The position numbers and the translations under genes are program-made. Below the pieces are notes generated by a model. It was not told where the DNA came from, did not search any database, and saw nothing but the letters and a program-made list of their open reading frames with translations. Below, in pieces: positions 1-7,365 of a stretch of DNA of 37,833 bases. The DNA is taken from NCBI GenBank assembly GCA_001768195.1, contig MENI01000042.1, forward strand, positions 1-37,833. The letters run 5' to 3'. The stretch comes from Bacteroidetes bacterium GWA2_40_15 (GTDB taxonomy: Bacteria; Bacteroidota; Bacteroidia; Bacteroidales; VadinHA17). The stretch's first letter is position 1, and each line of letters starts with the position of its first letter.

Positions 1-39
1 TATTGTATTGGGATAAACTAATCTGTATTCCGAAGTAAG

Positions 40-112
40 AACAATTGAACAAACGAACTAAGAAATCAGAACTTCTTAATTCTGATTTCGATTGTTCTTC
101 ATTCGTTTGTTC
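40..112. terminator. Compound hairpin downstream of the enolase-superfamily gene
   Basis: The arms GAAATCAGAA (62-71) and TTCTGATTTC (80-89) pair perfectly around an 8-nt loop. An outer pair, GAACAAACGAA (47-57) and TTCGTTTGTTC (102-112), encloses them. The structure lies just past the stop of the minus-strand gene ending at 127, where a transcription terminator would be expected. Its size and nested arms would also fit a small palindromic repeat element. Confidence 0.5.
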
Positions 113-126
113 GCTCTTTAAAGTTC

Positions 127-1521
127 TTAATGAGATTTGAACATCTCTTCGTAGTGAGGCATCGGGTCGAAGATCCCTCCTCCTGAGGCATAGAATTCAT
201 CATTGAGTTCATATACACCCCTGTTCACGTCAACCCATTTTCCATTCATGCGGGGATGGTAACTCTTCATGGTTTGCCAGTTCCTGTAATTCTGATGTCC
301 ATTGCTCTCAACAAGTCCAAGGTCGCCTATTCCCGGGAATGATGCAAGCCTTGCGGCAACATTCTTGTTCCATTCAATCAAAACCGGGTTTACAGTTAGA
401 TCGGCACAGAAGCAGGGGATATTCTTTTCATAAGCAGCCTGGGCAATTTTCATGGTCATACTGAGAGTTTTGGCTATGGCTTTAAGGGCAATAGCCTTAT
501 AACCCAACTGAATTCTGTGAAGTGCATCTTCAACTGTATGTGCGCTCTCATCTGACGCAAGACGTACAGGGATATCGCTTACATCCGTCTCATTCTCTTC
601 AGCAAATGGCTCCTCTATGATAGCTATCTGTTCGAAAGCTCCTATCTTCCGGGCATGATCGAGCAGCTTAAGAAGGGTTTCCTTTGACTCGTACCTGCCA
701 TTTGCATCGAAGTAATATGGCAGCTTTCCATTCTTTGTATAAGTGGTCTTTATATGACCTATTGCTTTATGAATCGCTGAAAGTCTCGCTTTGTCCTTTT
801 CAAGCATCTCCTCCTGGGTACCCGGCTGGCCTATCTTTATCTTCATAAAGAAGTATCCCTGATCGGTTGCAGCCTTTATTTCTTCAATCGGAATGGTGTA
901 GGCCATCAGAGGAATTCCTGCAACCTTGTTGTGCCTGTGCGATAAAGCCGGTTTATATGCTGCAGGTATCAATTCGTCAAATGATTTCATCCCGTTTTCT
1001 TTTGCATAGAGAATCCATGCGGCGTTGTCGGGTCCTACCAGTGCATTGAGAGCGAAGGTCTTGCGAAGAGCCGGATTTGAAGTTATTTCCTTTCCATATT
1101 CATATACCTCGGGATACAATGAGTCGAGCAGTTCAATAGGAGATGTAAAAGATTGTCCCTTTATGATCTGCATAGCTCTCTCGGTCATTGCATACATAAG
1201 TGAGTTGCCACCACTTTCGGAATGGGCGGCAAAAACACTGGCGTCTGACCAGAGTACACTCTGCGAGCACAGACCTATTGAATGATTTCCCGAATCACTC
1301 TCCAGGTAAGCTATCGACTGCCAAATCTCTGTCATGTATCCACCTTTGAAACCGAAGGGACGTATCAGCGGTTCACGCTCAAAATTGGCATTGACTCCTT
1401 TAATTGTAATCTTTTTGGGTATCGGATTAATTCCTGAAGCACCAAAAATATCCAGTGGATCGATCATCACTGCTGCTCCTGCAGCAGATACTCTTGAAAT
1501 GAATTCTCTTCTGTTATGCAT
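127..1521 (-). CDS. Enolase-superfamily (mandelate racemase/muconate lactonizing type) protein with Tat-like signal
   Basis: A 464-residue protein. Enolase-superfamily enzymes abstract a proton next to a carboxylate, as in sugar-acid dehydratases, muconate cycloisomerases and dipeptide epimerases. The barrel shows the family motifs: K227-x-K229 followed by Gly, metal ligands D272 (FDANG), E304 (IIEEP) and D324-E325 (ASDES), and a lysine pair near K347/K351. The N-terminus carries NRREFISR followed by a small-residue hydrophobic stretch, a Tat-type signal, so the protein is probably exported. That is unusual for this superfamily but common in Bacteroidota and Planctomycetota. It is the last gene of a three-gene minus-strand operon, 14 nt after the Gfo/Idh gene. 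The exact substrate cannot be read from the sequence; a sugar acid or keto-sugar is plausible from context. Confidence 0.85.
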   Translation of the reverse strand: MHNRREFISRVSAAGAAVMIDPLDIFGASGINPIPKKITIKGVNANFEREPLIRPFGFKGGYMTEIWQSIAYLESDSGNHSIGLCSQSVLWSDASVFAAHSESGGNSLMYAMTERAMQIIKGQSFTSPIELLDSLYPEVYEYGKEITSNPALRKTFALNALVGPDNAAWILYAKENGMKSFDELIPAAYKPALSHRHNKVAGIPLMAYTIPIEEIKAATDQGYFFMKIKIGQPGTQEEMLEKDKARLSAIHKAIGHIKTTYTKNGKLPYYFDANGRYESKETLLKLLDHARKIGAFEQIAIIEEPFAEENETDVSDIPVRLASDESAHTVEDALHRIQLGYKAIALKAIAKTLSMTMKIAQAAYEKNIPCFCADLTVNPVLIEWNKNVAARLASFPGIGDLGLVESNGHQNYRNWQTMKSYHPRMNGKWVDVNRGVYELNDEFYASGGGIFDPMPHYEEMFKSH

Positions 1522-1535
1522 TTTCGGTTTCCTTT

Positions 1536-2939
1536 CTAAAGTTTCCAGGGGCTGCGGTATTCATACTGAAGCATGCTGTTGGCAACATCACTGTTTGTAA
1601 ACCTCTCTTTATCAGCATCCCATAACAATTTCTGCTGAGTTGCCACGGCAATATTTGCAAGATGGGCAAACGATGTTGAACGGTGACCCTCCTCCAGAGT
1701 ACAGTAAGGTTGTTTGCGCGATTTTACACAATCGAGGAAATTCCTTATCAATCCCGAAGTGCTGTCAGGAGCGCTGCCGTCGTCAAGCAATGTAGTTGGA
1801 TTTTTGAACTCCTCTTCAGCGATCAGCTTATCCCATTTCTGGAATTGCCCTTTTGTAGCAGGAATGATCCTGTATCCTTGTTCATTTGCATATACATTCC
1901 CTTTTGTACCGCGTAGTTCAAGTTCACCGTATGGGAAAAGATCGCCGCTGGTGGCTTCGTAGATGGCAAAGGAAATTATCTTTTTGGAAGCAAATTCGAA
2001 TGTTACCTGCATTGTATCAGGAATATCGGCATCATGGTCGATAATAAATTTACCTCCGTGAGCTGTTATTGCAACCGGAGCCCTTTCACCCATCAGCCAT
2101 CTAATTGCATCCATATAATGAACGCCCCAGTTACCCATCTGGCTTGAATATTCACTCCACCATCTGAACATGTAAGGAGCAATATTATACTGGTATGGAC
2201 GGTAAGCTCTTGGTCCCAGCCACATATCCCAGTCTAAATCCCTGGGAGGCTGTTCAGCCTTTAGTTTTCCGATGCCATCCGGAGCCATATTACTTACCCT
2301 GGCAGCTCGTGCAACTGATACCTTCCCGATTTTTCCCTGAGGGATCTCACTGGCAAGTTTCTGGAATACCACATTGCCTCTTCTGTTGAGTCCTACAGCT
2401 ACAATACGGTCACTTTTCCCCTGAGCTTCAACCATTTTCCTACCCTCAACAAGAGTGTTTGTAAGAGGTTTCTCAACATAAACGTCTTTGCCTGCCTTTA
2501 TGGCATCGATTGTCTGCAAAGCATGCCAGTGATCGGGAGTAGCAATACAAACAGCATCGATATTCTTATCCTGAAGCAGTTTGCGGTAATCTTTGTAAAG
2601 AACAGGCTTAACCGGGAACTTCTCTCCCATTTTTGGTATCTGCCCCGGCATAACAGAAAGATAACGCTGATCAACCTTGCTCCTGTCGCGCTGCAGATAC
2701 GGATCATAAATATCGCATAGTGATGCGACTTCCTGGTCAGGCTGATCCATAAAGAGTTTAAGCAGTTGGGACCCACGGTTCCCTACACCGATAAAACCCA
2801 TTCTGATCTTATCGTTAGCACCTATAATGCGATTATAACTTGCAGCATTTAAGGCAGTTACTCCCAGCGATACTCCTGCTGTGACTATTCCGGCCTTCCC
2901 GATGAATTCACGACGGGTTGTTTTGCTCATGTTTTTCAT
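1536..2939 (-). CDS. Gfo/Idh/MocA-family NAD(P)-dependent oxidoreductase, Tat-exported
   Basis: A 467-residue protein with a twin-arginine signal (TTRREFIGK, then a hydrophobic Ala/Gly/Val segment). The Rossmann motif GFIGVGNRG lies at 48-56, the HWH of the nucleotide domain at 137-139, the family EKP motif at 156-158, and the catalytic-region pattern NWGVHYMD with H274 and D277. Family members oxidise or reduce sugar and inositol hydroxyls, and Tat-exported members from Bacteroidota are linked to 3-keto-glycoside formation with a tightly bound cofactor. It follows a DUF1080 gene, the family that contains 3-keto-disaccharide hydrolases, and precedes an enolase-superfamily gene. The three therefore look like one periplasmic sugar-oxidation module. 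The alternative start four residues in (MSKTTRREF) is equally possible. Confidence 0.9.
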   Translation of the reverse strand: MKNMSKTTRREFIGKAGIVTAGVSLGVTALNAASYNRIIGANDKIRMGFIGVGNRGSQLLKLFMDQPDQEVASLCDIYDPYLQRDRSKVDQRYLSVMPGQIPKMGEKFPVKPVLYKDYRKLLQDKNIDAVCIATPDHWHALQTIDAIKAGKDVYVEKPLTNTLVEGRKMVEAQGKSDRIVAVGLNRRGNVVFQKLASEIPQGKIGKVSVARAARVSNMAPDGIGKLKAEQPPRDLDWDMWLGPRAYRPYQYNIAPYMFRWWSEYSSQMGNWGVHYMDAIRWLMGERAPVAITAHGGKFIIDHDADIPDTMQVTFEFASKKIISFAIYEATSGDLFPYGELELRGTKGNVYANEQGYRIIPATKGQFQKWDKLIAEEEFKNPTTLLDDGSAPDSTSGLIRNFLDCVKSRKQPYCTLEEGHRSTSFAHLANIAVATQQKLLWDADKERFTNSDVANSMLQYEYRSPWKL

Positions 2940-2983
2940 AGTATAAAGATTAATCCTTCCGAGTCATTCTGCATTTAGCATGA

Positions 2984-3109
2984 ACTCACCCCCTTCCTTC
3001 GCTTCGCTCAGGATTCCCCCTCTCTGCTCTGCAAAGAGGGGGAAACGACTATCCGGTATTGTATTTCACCCCCTCTTTACGAAGTAGAGAGGGGGTCGGG
3101 GGGGTGAGT
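2984..3109. repeat. Nested C-rich palindromic intergenic element
   Basis: Three inverted repeats sit in the 176-bp gap between two operon genes. They are ACTCACCCCC (2984-2993) with GGGGGTGAGT (3100-3109), TTCCCCCTCT (3014-3023) with AGAGGGGGAA (3035-3044), and ACCCCCTCT (3068-3076) with AGAGGGGGT (3088-3096). The outer pair encloses both inner hairpins. A related CCCCCTT/AAGGGGG hairpin occurs at 16305-16320. The arrangement looks like a REP-type element, which could stabilise or attenuate the operon mRNA. Confidence 0.6.
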
Positions 3110-3115
3110 ACGTGT

Positions 3116-4165
3116 TTACTTCACAATTGGAGTCAGCACAATATTCCTGTAATTAACAGTTCCATGGTCACCCTGCAGGTAAATTGGTCCTTTGGAGAAG
3201 ACATCGGAAATGATGGCTCCGCCTGTAGGTCCGTAAGCAGGCTGATTGTCAATGATCTTTTTCCCATTAAGAATAACTGTTACATGCCTGTCGCAGAGGG
3301 TGATATCCATTGTCTGCCACTGACCGGCAGGCTTCTCGGCGCTCATTGTTGGTGATACCCTGCTGTAGAGACCTCCCATGTTATGTGAATCGAGACCCTT
3401 TCCGTATGAGTCAACAACCTGTATTTCGTACAATCCCCTCAGGTATACGCCACTGTTGCTTCCGGCAGGAATGTTAACCTCAAGTTTAATGTTGAAATCC
3501 TCAAATTCCTGTTCGGTCCGCAGGTTTCCATAGCTGACATGTGGCTGACCTTCTACCTGAACCGGCTCGTTTGATAGAACTCCATTTTTCACTGAAAAAC
3601 CATTCTTCTGTTTCTCATTGATAAGTCTCCAACCTGTAAGATCCTTCCCGTTGAAAAGAGTTATCGGGTCACCATATTTTACTTTCGAAAGATCCGGAGC
3701 TGCAGGAGGAGCAGGAAGTTTGGTACCTGTAAATGTCGCAGTGTCAACACCCAGCCCATTGTTTTTCGGATTGAGGATGATACCCTCAATCTTGTCGCCC
3801 TTTTTCACAATCTCAAGCCAATTGGTTACCTGGTTGGCTTTTACCGGATTATTGTTTGCATCCCTCTCACGCACAACACTATTTGTGCGCTGCACCATAA
3901 GGACATGATCTTTGGCAAGGAATACAGACCCGACCGGTAAAACACTACCACCTATCCAGAGGAGCTTCCCGTCGAGAAAGTTATTCTGCTGTGTCACTTC
4001 GAGCCAGCTTACTCCGCCGCCTTCAACGTCGATCGTCCACTGGCCCAGGAACTCAGAAATATCTGTTTTCTGAACCGGTACCGGAACAGTAGTTGTTTCA
4101 TTTTTACATGAGGTGACCATGAATGACACCAGAAGTGCTGCAATAAATAAAGATTTGGTTTTCAT
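3116..4165 (-). CDS. DUF1080 (3-keto-disaccharide hydrolase family) lipoprotein
   Basis: A 349-residue protein. A lipoprotein signal ends at C20 (MVTSC). A short N-terminal beta-rich segment (about 35-150, including FLGQWTIDVEGG) precedes the DUF1080 domain (about 166-348), which opens with the hallmark DPITLFNGKDLTGW and contains NSGVYLRGLYEIQVVDS and YRNIVL. DUF1080 has a concanavalin-like fold, and some members hydrolyse 3-keto-glycosides. It is the first gene of the operon leading to the Gfo/Idh and enolase-superfamily genes, which fits oxidation followed by cleavage of glycosides at the outer envelope. It lies 176 nt upstream of the next gene, separated by the palindromic element. The function assignment is by family only. 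Confidence 0.88.
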   Translation of the reverse strand: MKTKSLFIAALLVSFMVTSCKNETTTVPVPVQKTDISEFLGQWTIDVEGGGVSWLEVTQQNNFLDGKLLWIGGSVLPVGSVFLAKDHVLMVQRTNSVVRERDANNNPVKANQVTNWLEIVKKGDKIEGIILNPKNNGLGVDTATFTGTKLPAPPAAPDLSKVKYGDPITLFNGKDLTGWRLINEKQKNGFSVKNGVLSNEPVQVEGQPHVSYGNLRTEQEFEDFNIKLEVNIPAGSNSGVYLRGLYEIQVVDSYGKGLDSHNMGGLYSRVSPTMSAEKPAGQWQTMDITLCDRHVTVILNGKKIIDNQPAYGPTGGAIISDVFSKGPIYLQGDHGTVNYRNIVLTPIVK

Positions 4166-4320
4166 AGGTTTTATAGTTTATGATGAGATAATTGTTTATG
4201 AACAGGTTACTAAGTTAAGAAAAGAATAGATAGTAGATATTTTACTTAACACAAAATCTATTAAAATATTTTAACCACCTTGCCCTTTCTGAAATCATTT
4301 GTAAATTTGAAATACATCTT

Positions 4321-4605
4321 CATTAGTGTCCACTATAAATTAAACATTGTTCATTGAAATCATGATTAAATCGAGGTTATAAAGTTTTTTCAGAGCGTGA
4401 CGATTTGAATTTGAATACCTCTAAGATTCTGATCAGGATAAAATAACAGTTAAGTGAACAGACTACAAAATTCTCCAGATTTTGAATATACCTACTGTAA
4501 TCAAAACGCCTATAATATAGCTACTTACAAACCAAGATAACCAAGATGTCAAAGGACTGAATTTTATACAGTTGAAAATCAATTATATTTAAATGGACAC
4601 TAATG
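4321..4605. mobile_element. MITE-like element with 12-bp terminal inverted repeats and an imperfect 9-bp target duplication
   Basis: The left end CATTAGTGTCCA (4321-4332) is the exact inverse of the right end TGGACACTAATG (4594-4605). The 9 bases abutting the left end, ATACATCTT (4312-4320), are repeated with one mismatch after the right end as ATACATCCT (4606-4614), as expected for a target-site duplication. The 285-bp interior has no credible reading frame, so the element would be non-autonomous. A 9-bp duplication would suit an IS4-type transposase, but I cannot identify the parent. The rest of the 4166-4626 gap (4166-4320) shows only AT-rich sequence. Confidence 0.65.
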
Positions 4606-4626
4606 ATACATCCTGTTAAATGAGTT

Positions 4627-5141
4627 ATGAAACATATACTATTTATACTATCGGTAGCCGGCATTTTGTTTGCTCCTTTTTTGTTTTCTGAAAAGTCTTC
4701 AGTCTCTGAACAACCGGCAATTGTAATGGATATTCCCGGCTATCCTTTTGTATTTGAATTGAATAAAGGCGATTCAATTCTAATTGACCGGACATATAAC
4801 AGTAAAAGAATTTTCAGGACCGTATATCTGAAAGAGATACGTTTGTTTAGTGAGTATAATAGCTGGTTTCCCGATTCGACGGGAAAAGCCAATTATTACA
4901 AAGCAGAGGTGGATATTATAGTTTCGGTAAGACTTTTACTTTAAATCTTCAGCCTTACCAGATGCCTGTGCCGGTAGATGGGTTAAGAATATATGTAGAA
5001 GCCGTTAAGAGGATTGATGAGATTCCGAACCTTGATCACGTCATTCAAGGCAGCCCACATTTGGCACATTTGATTCTGCCCGGCACACAAGTTAACCTTC
5101 TGCAAAACCAAAAGCCAAATTTTGCCAACACACCTTTATAA
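4627..5141 (+). pseudogene. Frameshifted small secreted protein, family unknown
   Basis: The first frame runs from the ATG at 4627 to a stop at 4944. It encodes a signal peptide (MKHILFILSVAGILFAPF) and a beta-rich segment ending VDIIVS. At about 4926 a one-base loss shifts the frame. Reading on from the GGT at 4926 gives GKTFTLNLQPYQMPVPVDG, which continues the protein naturally up to a stop at 5139-5141. The composite is about 172 residues. The last 28 or so residues have low-complexity composition and may be intergenic sequence. I do not recognise the family. The gene begins 21 bp after the MITE-like element and lies in a decayed region. An assembly or sequencing indel is a possible alternative to a real mutation. 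Confidence 0.6.
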
Positions 5142-5161
5142 AATTGGTACTATTAATCTTT

Positions 5162-5377
5162 ATTAAAATAAATGAGTATCAGGAATCATACATATAACTT
5201 CAATGATTTTCTTCGTTTACCCCGACCCCAAGGGGAGCGAAGAACCGACGACGCGAAGCGGAGGAGCTCGACGAAGTCAAAATCAATTTACTCCCCTCGG
5301 GGCTGGGGTAAATAAATTGATTTTCAAGCGTTTTTGGATTTTGTATGTATCATTACCGATAGTCATATTAAAATATA
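5162..5377. mobile_element. Copy A of a small inverted-repeat element (MITE), carrying a palindromic insert
   Basis: The element itself is 5173-5366. It starts TGAGTATCAGGAATCATA and ends with the near-inverse, reading TACCGATAGTCAT. It is bounded by 11-bp direct repeats, ATTAAAATAAA (5162-5172) and ATTAAAATATA (5367-5377), matching at 10 of 11 positions. Copy B at 9244-9323, in opposite orientation, aligns along its whole 80-bp length to the two outer parts of this copy. The middle of copy A (5212-5325) is extra. It is a GC-rich imperfect palindrome, TTTACCCC... (5216-5237) against ...GGGGTAAA (5291-5313), bounded by direct repeats TGATTTTC, so it looks like an insertion inside the element. 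Confidence 0.75.
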
Positions 5378-5396
5378 TTCAATATATCTATTGAAT
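5377..5396. promoter_or_regulatory. Probable ArsR-type operator
   Basis: This is a perfect inverted repeat, ATTCAATA-TATC-TATTGAAT. It overlaps the -33 TTG (5391-5393) of the promoter driving the ArsR-rhodanese gene. ArsR/SmtB repressors typically bind AT-rich palindromes of this form over their own promoters, so autorepression is the natural reading. Its left edge coincides with the end of the copy A target duplication. Confidence 0.6.
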
Positions 5397-5420
5397 ACTT
5401 GAATTGTTGTTTTATATTTG
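5391..5420 (+). promoter_or_regulatory. Bacteroidota-type promoter of the arsR-like gene
   Basis: TTG (5391-5393) and TATATTTG (5413-5420) are separated by exactly 19 nt, matching the Bacteroidota consensus of TTG near -33 and TAnnTTTG near -7. The ATG at 5447 lies 26 nt downstream. Confidence 0.65.
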
Positions 5421-5446
5421 CAAAGTCTAATAATATAACTTAAACA

Positions 5447-6103
5447 ATGAAAGACAGAGAATTTAAAGATGCTATGTACCATGGGCTTACAAAACTGCTT
5501 AAAGCTTTATCCAATCCTTTTCGCTTAGAAATTATTGAAATGCTTTCGCAAGGAGAAAAAAGCGTTGAAGGAATTGTGCAAACTACAAGCCTGACTTTTG
5601 CTAATGCTTCACAGCATTTACAAGTCCTGAAGAACAGCAACATTGTAAAATCAAGAAAAGAAAAACAATACGTTTACTATTCACTAATCAATGACGAATT
5701 TCTATCATTATACCAGCATGTAATAAAATACGCTGTTCAAGAGGTTGCCGAACTGGAAAAGATACTCAATAGACAAAGAAAAGACAACAAGACATTAAAT
5801 GCAGTTAGTCTCGCTGAACTTGGAAGCATGATAGAAAATGGAAGTATTTTGTTAATGGATGTTCGTCCCCCCATCGAATTTGAATTCGGGCACATCACTG
5901 GTGCAATTTCAGTCCCTATGAGTGAACTGATGGCTAAACTAAAAAATATACCCATGGACAAAAAAATAGTGGCATATTGTCGTGGCCCTTTTTGTGTTTT
6001 AGCCGATGAAGCTGTAAAAATATTACATGAGAATGGGTTTAATGTAAGAAGGCTTGATGAAGGGTATCCTGAATGGAAAATGAAAAGTTTAGTAAAGAAA
6101 TAA
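5447..6103 (+). CDS. ArsR-family repressor fused to a rhodanese domain
   Basis: A 218-residue cytoplasmic protein. Residues 10-100 form a winged-helix ArsR domain (LLKALSNPFRLEIIEMLSQG, recognition region ASQHLQVLKNSNIVKSRKE, wing YVYYSL). Residues about 118-215 form a rhodanese domain with LLMDVRPPIEFEFGHI and the active-site loop C178-R-G-P-F-C183. ArsR-rhodanese fusions sense reactive sulfur, carrying a persulfide on the active-site cysteine, and control sulfur-handling genes; here this is inferred from architecture. The operator-like palindrome upstream suggests autorepression. The gene starts an operon with a membrane protein 28 nt downstream and a DsrE-family gene, which supports a role in sulfane-sulfur metabolism. 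Confidence 0.9.
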   Translation: MKDREFKDAMYHGLTKLLKALSNPFRLEIIEMLSQGEKSVEGIVQTTSLTFANASQHLQVLKNSNIVKSRKEKQYVYYSLINDEFLSLYQHVIKYAVQEVAELEKILNRQRKDNKTLNAVSLAELGSMIENGSILLMDVRPPIEFEFGHITGAISVPMSELMAKLKNIPMDKKIVAYCRGPFCVLADEAVKILHENGFNVRRLDEGYPEWKMKSLVKK

Positions 6104-6131
6104 AAATTGTCGAACCATTAAAATAAAGAAA

Positions 6132-6659
6132 ATGGAACAAATTATTCATGGAGTTTTGCTTGCATTGCATAACATAGCTTTAGTAGGTTGTGCAGCCGCC
6201 CCTTTCTATAACCGTAACCTGGTTAATAGCAGAAGTCAATATGGACCGAAGCTTTTTTATAAGCTGGATAAGGTAGTTGAAGATACACTTCAGGGAAATG
6301 CACCTTATTGCCTGTTTTTTATCATTACATTGTTTATCACAGGAATGGGTATTCCTCTTAACCACTATCTGTTTCATGGAGCTTTAAAGGAAATGCATAC
6401 CGTTGCAACAATTGCACTGATTGTTAAACTTGCATTTGTATTTGGAATGGTTACCATTATGGCAATTATTTTTTTAAAGATTAATCCCCAATTAAGTAAA
6501 CTATTTGTTGCGTTTTCAGAAGATAGTAAACCTGATTCAGAAAAAGAAGCTTTCTTTTTTAAACTCAGAGGAAGAAGGAAAAAGCTTTGCGAAATATGTC
6601 TTCTTTTTGCCATAATAGTACTTGTATCCAGTGCATTTTTAGGTTTTGGTGCTCATTGA
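6132..6659 (+). CDS. Four-helix integral membrane protein, unknown family
   Basis: A 175-residue protein with hydrophobic segments near 5-25, 58-78, 88-118 and 150-172. A charged stretch (DSKPDSEKEAFFFKLRGRRKK) precedes the last helix. Histidines occur in or beside the helices (H6, H13, and NHYLFH in the second loop), which could bind haem or a metal, but no motif is decisive. It follows the ArsR-rhodanese gene by 28 nt and precedes a DsrE gene, so it is probably co-regulated and could move or oxidise a sulfur compound. I do not recognise the family and assign no function. Confidence 0.8.
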   Translation: MEQIIHGVLLALHNIALVGCAAAPFYNRNLVNSRSQYGPKLFYKLDKVVEDTLQGNAPYCLFFIITLFITGMGIPLNHYLFHGALKEMHTVATIALIVKLAFVFGMVTIMAIIFLKINPQLSKLFVAFSEDSKPDSEKEAFFFKLRGRRKKLCEICLLFAIIVLVSSAFLGFGAH

Positions 6660-6686
6660 ACGGCAAAACAATTTTTAAAGCAAATT

Positions 6687-6770
6687 ATGGAAAAGCTGGT
6701 TTATCTCTATTATAATGCAACAACCACTGCAACGGAATTACTTTCGAATGATGTATCAAGGCTTTTATGA
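6687..6770 (+). pseudogene. Tiny ORF, possible gene remnant
   Basis: A 27-codon frame (MEKLVYLYYNATTTATELL and seven more residues) sits between the membrane protein and the DsrE gene. It matches nothing I know. It could be a remnant or chance; it is listed because it fills the gap in a compact operon. Confidence 0.2.
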
Positions 6771-6808
6771 AGTTGAAATTAAAACAATAACTATTTATAC
6801 TGCATTAC

Positions 6809-7228
6809 ATGAAAAAGACAATTGTTCTCCTGGCATTAACAGGTAATATGCTAACATTTAACCTGAATGCACAACTAACATTTAAACCGGCGGATCTTAA
6901 AACAAATGTATCCATTGGCATGGTTATTTATTCAAACGATACCGAAACAGGTTGGAATGCTTTACGGCTTGCGAATTATGCCAAAAGTGAAGGTGATACC
7001 GTTTGTATATTCCTTCTCGGCAAAGGAGTTGAATTGGATAACCTGGTAAAAGAGAATAAAGATGTCTAAGAACAATCTGAATTATTCTTAGACAATGGAG
7101 GCTCAATACTTGGTTGCGGTACATGTTTGCTCAGCCGTAAAAATAATGCGCCTCAGGTTTGCAAGATATCTTCGCTGAAAGACCTGTATGAATTGATACG
7201 GAAAAATAAAATCGTTCTGCCTTTTTAA
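6809..7228 (+). pseudogene. Secreted DsrE/DsrF-family protein interrupted by one in-frame stop
   Basis: The frame opens with a signal peptide (MKKTIVLLALTGNMLTFNLNA) and a DsrE core (VSIGMVIYSNDTETGWNALR, then VCIFLLGKGVELDN). A TAA at 7067-7069 follows KENKDV. With no frame change, the sequence continues EQSELFLDNGGSILGCGTC, then PQVCKISSLKDLYEL, and ends at 7226-7228. This gives the normal 140-codon length and retains the family cysteine (GCGTC) after the stop. DsrE proteins carry sulfane sulfur on such cysteines, so the truncated product would lack the key residue. A single-base change, readthrough or a sequencing error could each explain the stop. It belongs with the ArsR-rhodanese operon. 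Confidence 0.8.
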
Positions 7229-7365
7229 AGAAACACACGAAATAATTAAATCATTAAAAACAAGAAAACTATGAAGATATTAATCTTCATCAATCATGAT
7301 TCAAAAATAAAAAATATCAATAACCCTTCAGTATATTTATAACTTCAAATTCTGTACTTTAAAGA

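Noticed and set aside
7067-7069. Selenocysteine or programmed recoding in the DsrE gene
   Set aside because: The codon is TAA, not TGA, and I see no recoding structure; a nonsense mutation is simpler.
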